In this document: piece by piece, positions 25,015-42,267 of the stretch
How positions within the stretch are numbered: position 1 is the first letter of the stretch
Layout of the letters: each line of letters begins with the position of its first letter
NCBI GenBank assembly: GCA_003665825.1
Contig: QPFY01000005.1
Location: 1,302,001 to 1,366,000 of the forward strand
DNA: 64,000 bases
Reading direction: 5' to 3'
Source of the DNA: Microbotryum silenes-acaulis
Lineage: Eukaryota; Basidiomycota; Microbotryomycetes; Microbotryales; Microbotryaceae
Translations under genes and position numbers: made by a program
The notes under the pieces: model-generated
The model's input: the letters and a program-made list of their open reading frames with translations, nothing else
Databases searched by the model: none
Told to the model about the DNA's origin: nothing

Positions 25015-26420
25015 TTTATTGATGGCTTGATGATCCGGTGGTGCTGGGTACGACTCCATATCGCCACGCGTTGTGAATCAGGACGCTCGTCTCGAATCCG
25101 CCGACGCAACTGCTGCACACCCACGTCGCACCCAAACTAAGATCTCCGTCACGGCCCATGAGTCATCTTCCAGCGCCTCGCTTGCACCAGTATGATGACA
25201 CAAACTACGATATTCCTCAATAGGACAGCGGTGATGCCGAAGTAGACCGAGACGACCAAGACTTCGTGGCGCGCTTTCGCGACGAGCGCGATGGAGCGCG
25301 CGCGCTTGCAGTAAGGTGCACTGCCGGACTGAGCTAGTCTGCGCTGTCGTTGGGCGTTCAAGATCGCAACCGGCTCTTTTTCGGACGCGGAGGAACGTGG
25401 AAGGATAGAAGAGGCTAGGGGTGAACTGACTAGTGGCCTGGACGTCGTGTCGGTCTTGATCAAAGCCCACGGGGCGTCGGAACGGCATCCCTCGCCGTCC
25501 CGTTGTCGGAGCTTGCATGCCAGTTAAATTTTCTTTTCGTTGATGTGTCGACCAAGATCGTATGCTAGGACGAGACTAGAAAAATTGGGATGCACATCAA
25601 TGCGTGTGTGCTTGGCGATATGGTGAAACTCGTTCCGCGGCGAGAGGAAATGCACTTTCCGCGGCAACGCTTCCGGGTGGAACTTTGACTAAGAGGGTTC
25701 CCAGATGACGCAGATGGGATGTGATGGCCCGATCGCACCTCCAAATTGGCGCATAGAGTTGAGCCTCTCATATACCGAGTCTCTCAGCCGATTATCGCCA
25801 GCTCGAGTCAGCAGTGCGCAGTCGTGGACTCGTTGCAGCGCGGCCGTCGGCGTGGCAATGCACGATATAGCCGACAAGGCCTACTGCGGTGCTTCCTCTC
25901 TAAATGGTGCTGATCGTCTCAGCGCGGAGGGAAGAAACCAACGAAGGGTAGTCGGGCTTATCGGTGAGGAGGTAGGTCATGCAGACCGACCAGATCGCGA
26001 GCCGACCGTGCAGGAAGATGGGGAAGCTGTGATTCGAGGGAGCGGAGGACTAGACCAATTTCGTGCTGAGCGGTCGTTGCTTGATGTATTGCAGCATCGA
26101 CTCGACAACGGTCCAGAGTCCTGCGGAGGCGGCGATGATCCCTATGAAATTGATGATGAATTAGCCGCTGACGACAAATAGCTTCCCCGAAGGCCGTCGA
26201 GCTTGGGACCGCAAAATGGTGCCATAAAGTCCGTTAGCGGGTGTGAGAAGGGCAAGACGAGGTGCCGTGCGCTTGCGAATGACCTACGAATTGATACAGC
26301 CAAGGCCATTGGTGGGGTGGGGATCAGGCTGTCTCCTCTGCAACTCCAAAAGAGCGAGGTACACTCTCGATGACAGGTCGCATAGCCGCGAAAGGGCGCC
26401 AAAGAGCCAGAGATCTAGCT
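25015..26420 (-). pseudogene. third, decayed copy of the seven-segment membrane protein
   Basis: On the minus strand, fragments align with paralogues 1 and 2 in the correct order but in different frames. They are YLALLELQRRQP (exon 4, ~26340), ASAGLWTVVESMLQYIKQRP and FLHGRLAIWSVCMTYLLTDK (exon 5, ~25960-26130), YDLGRHINEK (~25550), KRARSIALVAKARHEVLVVS (~25240-25300), SWAVTEI (~25150) and SVLIHNAWRYG (~25060). The exon-5 stretch alone has three in-frame stop codons, and the last exon changes frame at least twice. I could not locate the first three exons. The fragments show more than one difference each from the intact copies, so the decay is not a simple recent event. Confidence 0.85.
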
Positions 26421-27133
26421 GAACACTAGACCTTGGAGACTCCTCGGGGCTGGCGAGGGCATTGTTATCCGGAAACGGCACGTGCGAGTTCGAGCTCCCC
26501 ATTCCGTGTGGGAAGATGTTCTGGTGAGTGACAATTCCGGATTTCTGAGAGCCCCCGGATATACGGCATGACGTAACAATCGGATGCAGCTATGGGAGAG
26601 CTCCTTAACCGTTAGCGGGGGCACGGGGCGCCGCTCGGGAACAGGGGCTTCTCCGGTGAGGAGGAGCTAAAACGGGTAGCTACTCCGCGCTCGGCTGGTC
26701 GCTTCCCAAGTCAAGCTCGCGGGACCAATTTGATCCGAAGCCACTGGTGAGTGAGCTGCTGGTGGCTAGCCGAGCCGGGAGTCAACCTCATCCGTTAATG
26801 GGGCAAGTTATCGGGCGTCCATCTGTAGGCTATTATTTAAGTGATGCCGAGTCTGTGCGGTGCAAGCTTTAGCCCAAGCTCGCGGGCTTGCGCTAGTGAT
26901 ATATCAAAAGTTCGAAGGCGCCAGTCAGATTTTTGCATGTTCCAGGTTACCTCGACAAGAGACACAGGTCCCGAGCACTTTGCAAGCGAAGATTCGACCC
27001 GAGTGTCTTATAGGCCAAAGAGGCGTTGATTACGTCGCATTTCGCATTTATAAATAATTAACGCACAGCGGGGCGGCGACGAGGCCCTGAACCTCCAGTG
27101 CCCCCTATAAAGTCACACTCACACAACTATGGC
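26421..27133. other. intergenic, left flank of the KDZ element
   Basis: No supported gene. It probably includes eroded 5' sequence of the decayed third paralogue. Confidence 0.4.
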
Positions 27134-27141
27134 CCGAGGAT
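27134..27141. repeat. left target-site duplication of the KDZ element (CCGAGGAT)
   Basis: Identical to 33031-33038 directly after the right terminal repeat. Confidence 0.85.
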
Positions 27142-27267
27142 CACCTCGGGCAGACATAAAAAGTACGCCTCAACAGGCGCGCGCGCAGCGCCCTCCCACG
27201 CGCCTTCCAAGCCACAATCTCGGCGGGTTGCAACCTTGCTACCCCAGGTAGCAGATTAGGCCCAGGT
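27142..27267 (+). repeat. left terminal inverted repeat of the KDZ element
   Basis: 126 bp. Its reverse complement occurs at 32905-33030 with two substitutions. Confidence 0.92.
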
Positions 27268-27617
27268 TGCGCCCAACTCTCTGCTTCGAGTCGATTCTGT
27301 GTACACACAGCACTCTCACAGCTGCGAGATTGATAAGGAAAGTGCGTAGTAGATGCATTCCTTCCTTCATCTTTTTCTCGCATCTTTCGGGTGCCGTCAG
27401 AGTCACATGTCCGAAGCGGTCGCGCGGGATTTCGGTCCCGAGATCGAAGGGTCCGAGCACACGCGTTGGCGGCAGTCGGCCACGCGAGGGACCTTCCACT
27501 TGACTTGCCGCCTCAGCTCGTTGCTTCCGCTACAGCTCATTGTAGCGTCGCCATCGACTGTACAGGCCCCACGGCTCGCGTTCGTCCTCTTGCTCATGCA
27601 CCTGACTCGGCGTCGCC

Positions 27618-29373
27618 ATGCGGCCGAAGAGAAGATACAAGTCCAAACCGTCGGTCTACAAATTGCAGGTCACCTTCTGTGCCTCCGAGTCGCGGTGTGC
27701 TACGGACGTCGAACGCTTGGCCCAACTAGGGTTCATCTCTTCGACCGCTTTAATGCCGATGGCCGCCTTTTCATTTCGACTGGTCGAGCAGGCCCACGCG
27801 AGCTGGAAGGTCAGCCCCCGCGCTCTCACCGGCTATGCGGACGGCCTCAAAGAGTATTACCCCGGTTGTGGGTGGGGTCGGGGTCACTATACGGGACATC
27901 CTTGGGTGAGTTTGGACGCCGCCATCGTTTCAGGGGCACATGCTTAAAGCCTGCCTTCCGCGCATGCAGGACAAAGACCTTCGGAAGCAACGCGATCGAC
28001 GAGTACCGCGCTCTCGAAACATGCGAGAAGGGCAGCGGGGACCTTCTCGTAGGCACCGTCGATTCGTTCAAACAAGTGACCCGCGTGCTTCGGGCCAACG
28101 TGACTTAATCAACCTTGTCACGACGTCACATTGGATTGCGTGCTTGCATACGACGGCAACTTTCAGCAAACGCGTGAGAAAAACTCGAAGCACGACGTCC
28201 AAGGAATCGTTCCGGACAATATCTTGGCTGAGGAAGAGGTTCAGGCGATGAAGGCCGAGGTGGAAGCTTCGGTGCGGCCGACCAAAAAGGTGAGTAATGC
28301 CGCTGCATTTGCCTTAATGGGATCGCTTACCTCTACACCCACCCACCCTCGTAGGCGTGCACAGAGTCGTGGAAGGCTGCCGACGACGGAGCTGGCTCAA
28401 CCTCGTCACGAGTAGTAAATGCGCCTATACTTTCCTATCATTTGTCACCAGAGGCAGCTCCTGCCAAAGCTTTTCAAGCGACTGGAGTTCGCCACGAGCG
28501 TCTTCCATGCATACGCCCATATCTGGTCCTGCCAAATCGAGTTCAACCCCCGCCTCATTCCAAACTTCGGGTTGATGGAGAGGGCTGTGAGCGATTGTGG
28601 AGCGGGCTACGGTCGCTCATTCCGAAGGATCGAGTCGGTGAGGAGAAAGCGCGGATCGGCGCCGAGGTGCGGCAAGCTTTGGCTTGGATCGAAGATGAAA
28701 AGACTCGTATCACTAGTTGCCAAACACTTTGGACTAACGTGTCGGGTAAGTTTTCGATACAGCGTGCTCCATATCACCTCTTATGTCGCCCTGACATCTT
28801 TCAAACCATCCCAACAGATACCCTTCCTGAATCGATCGACCCAGCTGATGCCAAGTTCATATTCGGCACTGAAGATGTTGAAGAGATCCGAGACCGCGCG
28901 CTCGTTATACTGGATCGCCGGATGGAGCCTCTTCAGCTGCGCGAATGTTCTTGGTCCCAGAACGACCATTTCTTCGATGTTTGGCTCGACACTCGCGGGC
29001 AGTCAGAGGGCGATTCCGAGCCCATGCCTCTTGCACTGTCAGAATTTTGTGGTTTACATCAACGATTGAACGCGACGGGAAGAAGTGTCAAGAAGGCGAA
29101 ACATCACCAGCTACCTGCACATAATCGATCGGGAACACGCGGTCCTATGGAGACATCTGGCCTCGACGACTCGGCGCGGCCTCCACCGCTGGCCCGTGAC
29201 GTTCAGCAAGTGCGGGTCATTCAGGCGCAGATGGATATGAGCGACGAGGCTCAACTCGCAAAGGAGGTGGGGCCTTTCTCCGCATAACTCCTCGAGCAGG
29301 ACGGTGAGATGGGCAGCTCTTCGGATGAAAGCTACGGCGATGACTTTGCTGGTCAGGAAGACAAATACTTCTA
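27618..29373 (+). pseudogene. KDZ transposase, frame-shifted and interrupted
   Basis: Transposase-like segments occur in order but in several frames. The first, at 27640-27880, resembles the zinc-cluster-proximal part of KDZ proteins (FCASES..., ALMPMAAFSFRLVEQAH). The second, at 28130-28290, has LAYDGNFQQTR (a conserved Asp block) and LAEEEVQAMKAEVEASV. The third is ACTESWKAADD at ~28350. The fourth, at 28460-28570, is FATSVFHAYAHIWSCQIEFN then NPRLIPNFGL. The fifth, at 28570-28640, is VDGEGCERLWSGLRSLI, the most recognisable KDZ block. Blocks four and five are adjacent but one frame apart, and stop codons precede block two. Some frame changes could be introns (gtgagt donors near 27904 and 28289), but the 28566 shift cannot be. 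A fifth of the expected core, between blocks three and four, seems missing. Confidence 0.82.
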
Positions 29374-29562
29374 GGGCGTTTAGACCAGCTTCTGATTTAG
29401 ATGAATTAGTGGAGCAACTTAATGTTGAAACAATGGACATGGTGTTTGCAAACTAAAGTTGTCTCAATTGCGGTGGGTGAGAGTGATATCACCGTCTCAT
29501 AGAGAGAAATATTGTCAGACCTAATCCCTGGGCTGCGCCTGCCTTACTCCTGCCGGGTGACT

Positions 29563-29940
29563 TGCCGGGTGACTTTTCAATCAAAGCGCATGCAACTGCT
29601 CGAGTACGAAGAATGTCTACCACGTGAAAATGGGTGAGTGGGTTTTATCAATATAGAGAATGTATCTCCTACCCTCGGACAGGGTTGAATAGCAAAGTTG
29701 GCGTGTGCGTGCAAGCCCTTCTTCCGAACAAGATGGCTCGGCGGTTCCCCTTACCAGTGCCGGGTGACTTTTCAATCAAAGCGCATGCAACTGCTCGAGT
29801 ACCTAGAATGTCTACCACGTGAAAATGGGTGAGTGGGTTTGATCAATATAGAGAATGTATCTCCTACCCTCGGACAGGGTTGAATAGCAAAGTTGGCATG
29901 TGCGTGCAAGCCCTTCTTCCGAACAAGATGGCTCGGCGGC
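29563..29940. repeat. tandem duplication, 195-bp unit
   Basis: Two copies (29563-29757 and 29758-29940, the second slightly shorter) start TGCCGGGTGACTTTTC and run to GATGGCTCGGCGG with a few substitutions. Both lie inside the KDZ element, 3' of the transposase remnant. Confidence 0.9.
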
Positions 29941-31344
29941 TCTCTCTCTCTGAGGATTCCCGCTCGAAAGATTCGACTTTCTGCCATGGCGCGGCCAAAG
30001 ACCCTTTGCACCGATCTCGATCCCTGCTACTGAGACTTGCGCCTGTTTTAAGAAGAGCTTGGTGTCAAGATCTCAAGATCAAGTCTAGTCTATGCTCGAC
30101 GGGGGCAGAAGTGCTGACAATTCATTTTAACCCCGGAACGCGGTCCCCTGTAACCGTCACAACGTCTCAGACACTCGTTAATCTCCCATTCGTAACTACC
30201 CAAAACGGCCCCGCAGCACCGGGGAGCCGAGAACGCGCGGCTGGCGAGTAGCTGAAGGTTTGGAAATAAGATAGTAGGGCGCAGGCAGCACCCCAAGAAC
30301 TTGGCCGAAGCGACGCAGGGCGACGCACAGGGATTCCAGGCGCAGAATTAATTCAATGGCGTGATGTAGCAACGTTGGTACGACAGAACACATCCCAAGT
30401 TACCACATTAATCCACGAATGCAAGAATTCTCTCTGCTTTGAGCACTCACCATGTGGCCTGAGGATTGGCGGCCTACCTCATTGATGAGAGGGAATGTTT
30501 ATCAAGTAAAAGGTAGGTATGAGCGGCCATCGATCATGTCTCGGAGTCAATTGAGGTTTTCGCTCCAAGAGCCTGTTACAAGCCTAAGCCTTCCATGTTT
30601 TCACCGAACCTACTATCGAGTTCGACCCACCTCTCATCAAGCACGTACTTTGTCGCTACTTCGCTACTTCGCTACTTACGACTGATTACCTACGTGTTCC
30701 GCTCCGCTTGCGCGTTCAGGGGCTCAGATCAGTTCGCCTTCTGGGAGCGCGCGCCGCTTGAAGTCAGCCGGCCGGGGGTCGTCACCGTGGCCCAGCAGCT
30801 CTGATTGGCACTTTGGCGAAGACCGAGCCCGGCCAGATGCAACCCTTGCCCGTTCACTTTAGTGCTAATAGATAATAAAAAGATGCTAACATACACTGCA
30901 ATTAGTGGAAGCGCGTTGCGAATTCTGTTCATTCATTCTTTGCTCAAAGAGTCACTTCCGGAAAGCAGACGCTCCGTCTGGACCACGGGTCAGGGAGCAC
31001 TCCATTCTCACTAGGCAATTCAACTCTACATAATACTTCGAAACCAACCCAGAACAAGAGCAATAATGTTTGTGAGCAGGATTACGTCACTGGCACATCC
31101 CACGTCAACAAGGAGAGGTCGATCTCGAGCGGCCCAGGGGAAGATTAGGCACGAAGGGCAACGAACAATCACCCTCTCCGCCTTTAGTCACCAAGAGCCG
31201 GATGCATATGAAGCAAAACTTTGAAATAAATATTGTGGTGGCCTGTGTTGTCCAACGAATGCTGGCCCTTCAACAGCCAAGATCTCCGCACCGCATGCGC
31301 GTCGACGAGTCTGGCTGGCGCTGAGAGCTCGGCCATCGTCACCT
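29941..31344. other. gene-free interior of the KDZ element
   Basis: No coding signal I trust. A small repeat of TACTTCGC occurs at ~30650-30680. Confidence 0.45.
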
Positions 31345-32500
31345 CACTCGCTGTCCTCGTCGGAGCTCGTGTTCCGAGTCCGCCGGTCAGCATCGCTGTC
31401 GCCGCCTTCATCGCCGTCGGCCATTTCATGGCCTGCACTTGACCCGATTACCTCTTCCTCCAGCCTGAAGCTCAGCTCGCCTGCACGCAGCAATGGGATC
31501 CAACAACTTAAGCTTGCCACTCGGGCTTCGGAAATCCGCTTTGCGAAGGAGCGCGCCGCGCTGAACAATGATTCTGGCGTTGTCCCTGAGGGCCTTTACG
31601 TCATAGACGGTCTTGGGCGATTGGATCTTCTCGCCGTCCAGCACGGAGCGTCGGCGCAGCGCGGACTCTGAAGACAGCGAGCCGGGTCAAAATTAGGCAC
31701 CGTGTATGGAAGAGTAGGCAGGCTGCACTTCTTGTACTCACGGAACAGTTCCTTGAGGATGATGCTGTACCATTGGCATTTGGTCTCAACGTTCTTGTCG
31801 GCCACGGGTGCGTTCCAAGCTGTGCGCAGATATTCGCTGATACATCCCTCCCTTCTGATGCGCGGCCTCCCTCCTCGTCTTGGGAAACTTGTGCGGCCCG
31901 CGACTGTTGGCGATCGCGAGCGGAAGGTGCAGTATTTGGCAAACCTGCCGCGTCAAAGACAATACCCGTGCCGTCAAGATTGTTCCTTCCTTGTTCGACC
32001 ATGCTTGCGAGATTGTTGCTTGCTGGCGGAGCTAGATACGGGCCATCGATGCGTCCAGGATCGGGGAACGTGGGACGGTAAACTGGTTGGTTGGACGAAG
32101 CAGATCCCGGAGACGATTGATAGTTGTACGATGCAGGATTCGAGATGGCCGTTACGCCAGCGGAAGTGGACGCTGGATCGGGAGCACGACGGTGTAACGA
32201 CAGAACAGACCGATGCTGTACGCGATCGACGCGACGGCCACCCACGGACCCGAATAGTCGTTATATGCGGACTGGTAGGGAGTCCAAGGCGAAGTGCGCG
32301 ACTCGTACCCAGAAGCAGCCTACGAACCTATGTGTCAGATGTGATCGTGAGCCGGTAGTCCAGTCAGAGCACCCGTGTCGATCGGCGGCAAACATACTGC
32401 TGTTCATCGCCGGAGCGCCAAACGTTGGCTGCGATTCGGGAGGTGGTTAAGTTGATTGGATTGACTCATCGAGATAGGAGCAGCAGAAGTATGACTGATC
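31345..32500 (-). CDS. unrecognised minus-strand gene carried inside the KDZ element (approximate bounds)
   Basis: I do not recognise this protein. The coding signal is spread over several probable exons. An N-terminal part (MSQSNQLNHLP..., ~32450; SRTSPWTPYQSAYNDYSGPW, ~32260) is Ser/Tyr/Pro-rich and looks disordered. A middle part (ISNPASYNYQSSPG, RIDGPYLAPPASNN, ~31900-32150) follows. A folded-looking segment CISEYLRTAWNAPVADKNVE then KCQWYSIILKELF spans ~31760-31850. After an intron (gtgagt at 31741, acceptor at ~31671) comes RRRSVLDGEKIQSPKTVYDV and ALRDNARIIVQRGALLRKAD, ending in a possible acidic tail DEDSE at 31345. The boundary between the middle and folded parts needs either an intron or a frameshift. 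Its position between the element's terminal repeats suggests an accessory gene of the transposon. Confidence 0.45.
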
Positions 32501-32904
32501 CGGTGTTTCGAAGTGGGCGTTCGTTTCAGACTGTCGCAAGGTGACGGATGCTCATTGTATAGTTCGTTACTTCGTATACGTAGTAGGGGGCGATTGGGCA
32601 AAGCAGAAGAATGGGCGGTATGCGCGAGCGCGACGCGTCGCCGCCATCTCCAGCGTCTCCGGAGTCGTGACGCGTCGACGTCCGGGCCAGTCCCGGCCCC
32701 AATTGTTCCGCGCGACCCGTGCCGAATCACGTGTTCGAGGTAGAGCGCCTGTACAGCTTGCAGAGGACAACAATAACTCTCGAAAAATATCCAAAAATCC
32801 GAATACACTATTTTTCGCCGACTGCGCCTTTGTTTCCAGGTTTTCCATGGAGTTGTAGTGGGAGTGAACGTCTCGGCAACTCGACATCGAGGAGGGCATA
32901 CCTG

Positions 32905-33030
32905 ACCTGGGCCTAATCTGCTACCTGGGGTAGCAAGGCTGCAACCCGCCGAAATTGTGGCTTGGAAGGCGCGTGGGAGGGCGCTGCGCGCGCGCCTGTT
33001 GAGGCGTACTTTTTATGTCTGCCCGAGGTG
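32905..33030 (-). repeat. right terminal inverted repeat of the KDZ element
   Basis: Reverse complement of 27142-27267 with two differences. Confidence 0.92.
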
Positions 33031-33038
33031 CCGAGGAT
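33031..33038. repeat. right target-site duplication of the KDZ element (CCGAGGAT)
   Basis: Matches 27134-27141 exactly. Nine bases separate it from Copia element A. Confidence 0.85.
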
Positions 33039-33047
33039 AGGCACTAC

Positions 33048-39034
<5,987 letters not shown>

Positions 39035-39333
39035 CTGGGTAATAGGGGTCCGCGGATGGGGAATAGAGTTGGAGGATCTTGGATTTAGGGCGATACCATA
39101 TATTTTGTCATCTTTTTGTGTCCGATAACACAGATCGTGTACTTGTCGTATAGAGCACATATACTTTTCCGCCGCCTATGGGTCGCCTGGTGAAAATGGC
39201 CCAAATCTGTCGATCGATCAACCAGTTATAAGATTAACTAGCGTCAAATTGAGCTGTGACAACGACGCGCCTTCTCTCTGTCCGTCCCTCAGCTTTCGCT
39301 CCCCTTTAACCCAGTCTTCTCAAGCGGTACTAC
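39035..39333. promoter_or_regulatory. short intergenic region upstream of the CBS-PB1 gene
   Basis: 299 bp between the ATG22 fragment stop and the next start. It contains the promoter of the following gene; no motif singled out. Confidence 0.4.
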
Positions 39334-42267
39334 ATGTCCCGCATCCCTCTCCCCTCGTCCCCCTCGATCCAAATCAACGGGACCCCAACCTCCAAGGACA
39401 CGAGCACCGGTAGCGTCATGTCATCGTCGTCATCGTCGTACCTCAACAGTCCTTCTTCTCGCGTCGGGGCGGGAGCGGGGACGCGCGCTTCGTCTTCGTT
39501 AGTCTCTGGCAGAGTGGGGTTGGTGGGCATTGATGGTGAAGCTGATTTTTGCTTATTGTGTCGCTTCACAGTGATGCAGGTTTGGCGGATACGAGGAAAC
39601 GAGTGAGCAAGAAGGATGAGGTTAGTGTTACGTTTTTCCTTCTTCGTGGGGTCGTCGGAGCGAGAGCGAGGTGGGGTTGGTTGAGTGACATGCGGGCGAA
39701 CAGTCGTAGCTGGACGCCGAAGGGAGTGGGGCCTGAGCAGGCATATTGGAAGGTGGAAGCGATGATGGGGTGATATGGAGAAGTACGATCAGAGCTGTCG
39801 GAGAAACGCCACGGCATCGGATGTACATCGCCTCGTGTACAGGTGCGCTGCCTCGGCCGCCACGCCGCATCTGAACCCCGTCGTCAAGGGCCCGACCTCA
39901 TTCGGGCGGGCGCTACCACGAGATAATGACGTGTTCACCCAAGTTCTTTTGGGAGATGAAGGACTGTATGATGGAAGGAGGCGTTATCGGGTGGCGGAGT
40001 GCGTCGCGACTGGCAATGGGGTGAAGTCATGCCGCAACCAGTCGTCATCAGAGCACGCGCCGCGACCGTGGGCTTGTCCTCGCTGTGCGAGACATGTTGT
40101 ACTCGATGATGGGGCCACGGGCTTGTTCTAGACTACGGCGACATTCTTGCTCTTATTCTCCCGGCTCGTGACTCTGATTGACTCCCACGCTCCTAGAGCT
40201 CGGCGTGGAACGTGCACTTCCGTCGCCGTTTCCGAGCACCAGTAGCTGACTACCCGCCCTCCTCTACAGGCCATTCGCAAGAAGATCGAATCTGAACTAA
40301 ACCGCAAGCGACCTGGGGCCAAGCGTAGTCAGCGCTCCCAACACGGTAGCAACGGCGCAGGCGGGGGCACCATGTCGCGTCCCAAACCGGGCACTGTCTC
40401 GGCCCTTCGACCGCTTCCCGCATTGACTGTCCCGCATTCGATCAGCGTCTCGGACGCGAGTCAGCTTTGCGCCGCCAAGCGCACAGATTGTGTTCTCGTC
40501 GTCGATGAGGAGGAACATCTTTGCGGTATCTTCTCGGCCAAGGATCTCGCCTTCAGGGTCGTTGGCGAAGGTCTCGACCCTAGAAATACGCCCGTCAGCG
40601 CCATCATGACCCCGAACCCCATCGTCACTCGCGATTCGACTTCGGCTACCGAAGCGCTCGAGACGATGAACGCTCGTCACTTCCGTCACTTGCCCGTCTG
40701 CAACGAAGACGGCGACGTTGTCGGTCTGCTCGACATCACCAAGGTCTTCCACGCCTCGTTGGAGAAGCTCGAGAAGCAGGCCGGGACTTCGGACGCTCTC
40801 GCTGCTGCTGTCGAAGGCGCTCAGGAGCAGTTTGGTGGCGCTTCGAACCCTATTCTCGCGTATATCCAGGCGCTCCGCGACCGAACCAAGTCGAGCGACC
40901 TCGGCAGTATCCTCGACCCGCGTACGCTCTCCGCGACCGTGGGGGTCAAGACGACCGTGCGCGAAGCGGCGAGGTTGATGCGTGAGCTTCGGACGACAGC
41001 CGTCTGCGTCATGGAAGAAGGTGGACGCAAGATTGCCGGTATCTTCACGAGTAAGGACGTCGTTCTCCGTGTCATCGCGGCCGGTTTGGACCCCAAGACG
41101 TGCAGCGTCGTGCGCGTCATGACGCCCCACCCAGACGTCGCCCTTCCGACTTACAGCATTCAGGATGGTCTTCGCAAGATGCTCGACGGTCGTTATTTGA
41201 ACCTCCCCATCGTCGACGACGAAGGGTCCTTGCTCGGCATCGTCGACGTGCTCAAGTTGACGTACGCGACGATCGAGCAGCTCAACTCGATGGAAGCCGA
41301 GAACGGAGTCGATTCAGGCAATGGTCCTCTGTGGGGTCGTTTCTTTGGTGCCGCCGCCGATATCCAAGACGACGATACCGAGTCGATGGTATCGGGTGCG
41401 GGTATTTCCGAGTCCCCTTTGCAGCAATTCCAGACCCCCGTTCGACCGGGTCATCGCTCGCACAACAGTATGGACACCCCTGGATCCGAACTCTTCCCGA
41501 ACGACTCGGCCTCGGCCGTCGATGATGGCAACTCGGACGTTGGCCGACGAGGTCCCGGCCAAGCCTCTTCCATCGGAGCTGCTGCCGCCGCTTCCGCGAT
41601 CGCCGATGATGGAACTTATTTGTTCAAATTCGTCGCTCCCGGTGGAACGACGCATCGTTTCCAAGCGCGCTACGATTCGCACGAGTTCATCACCGACATC
41701 ATCGCCGGTAAACTTGCTTCAGACCCATTCTTCTCCTCTTCTACTTCCACGACAACAAAAGAAGGAGTCGTCCAAACCCCCTCCGCCGATCCCAGGGATT
41801 TCAAGCTTTCCTACACGGACGATGACGGTGATCTAGTTCTGATGACCGCCGATCGGGATGTCCAAGACGCCGTTTCGGCCGCTCGTAAACAGGGCAAAGA
41901 TCGCGTCGTAGTGCATCTCACAGGTGGGAAAGGATGGGACGAGGAATTGGCGAGACGAGCGGCGGCCCAACAATTGACTACGACAAGTCAGAAAGTCAAG
42001 AAAGCTTCCCCTCTCGGAGCGCTCAACGAAGTCGCCGAGGACGATGCGAAAGAGACCGTCGTGGAGGATGAGGATGAAGCTGCTGCTTCGGCGGCGGCTT
42101 TGAAACGCAAGCAGAAGAAAAAGGTTGCTTCTTCAGCTGGGGATGAGCTCGTGTTTGGGTTCCTCCCCAAGGATCTCTTGTTGCCAGCTAGTATTGGGTT
42201 CCTCGGGATCGTCATCGTCGGCGTTTTCGCGGCTTCAAAGGCGGGTGGACCGGCCGCGGGTCGATAG
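39334..42267 (+). CDS. four-CBS plus PB1 domain protein with C-terminal membrane anchor (Mug70-like)
   Basis: Exons 39334-39497, 39572-39620, 40270-42267, giving 2,211 bp and 736 residues. A Ser-rich N-terminus is followed by DTRKRVSKKDE and AIRKKIESELNRKRPG, conserved at the start of this fungal family. Two tandem CBS pairs follow: CVLVVDEEEHLCGIFSAKDL, ITKVFHA, CVMEEGGRKIAGIFTSKDVV and GIVDVLKLTYATIEQL. CBS pairs bind adenosine nucleotides. A PB1 domain (YLFKFVAPGGTTHRFQARYD...LSYTDDDGDLVLMTADRDV) lies at ~490-620 and may mediate oligomerisation. The last ~30 residues include PASIGFLGIVIVGVFAASKA, a tail anchor. The second intron is 649 bp, far longer than any other in the window. Molecular role not established. 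Confidence 0.9.

Larger units (their letters stand above)
27142..33030 (+). mobile_element. KDZ-type DNA transposon with 126-bp terminal inverted repeats and 8-bp target duplication
   Basis: 5,889-bp element. The inverted repeats at 27142-27267 and 32905-33030 differ at two of 126 positions and start CACCTCGGGC at each outer end. The element is bounded by direct repeats CCGAGGAT at 27134-27141 and 33031-33038. An 8-bp duplication fits the KDZ superfamily (Kyakuja/Dileera/Zisupton). Internally it holds a plus-strand, frame-shifted KDZ transposase (~27618-29373), a 195-bp tandem duplication, about 1.3 kb without genes, and a minus-strand gene of unknown function (~31345-32500). Termini and duplication are well preserved, so it is young enough to keep its ends, but the transposase is broken. 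It may now be mobilisable only in trans. Confidence 0.9.

Noticed and set aside
27353..28108. 251-codon plus-strand open frame in the KDZ element
   Set aside because: It is in a different frame from the recognisable KDZ block at 27640-27880. It probably stays open by chance.
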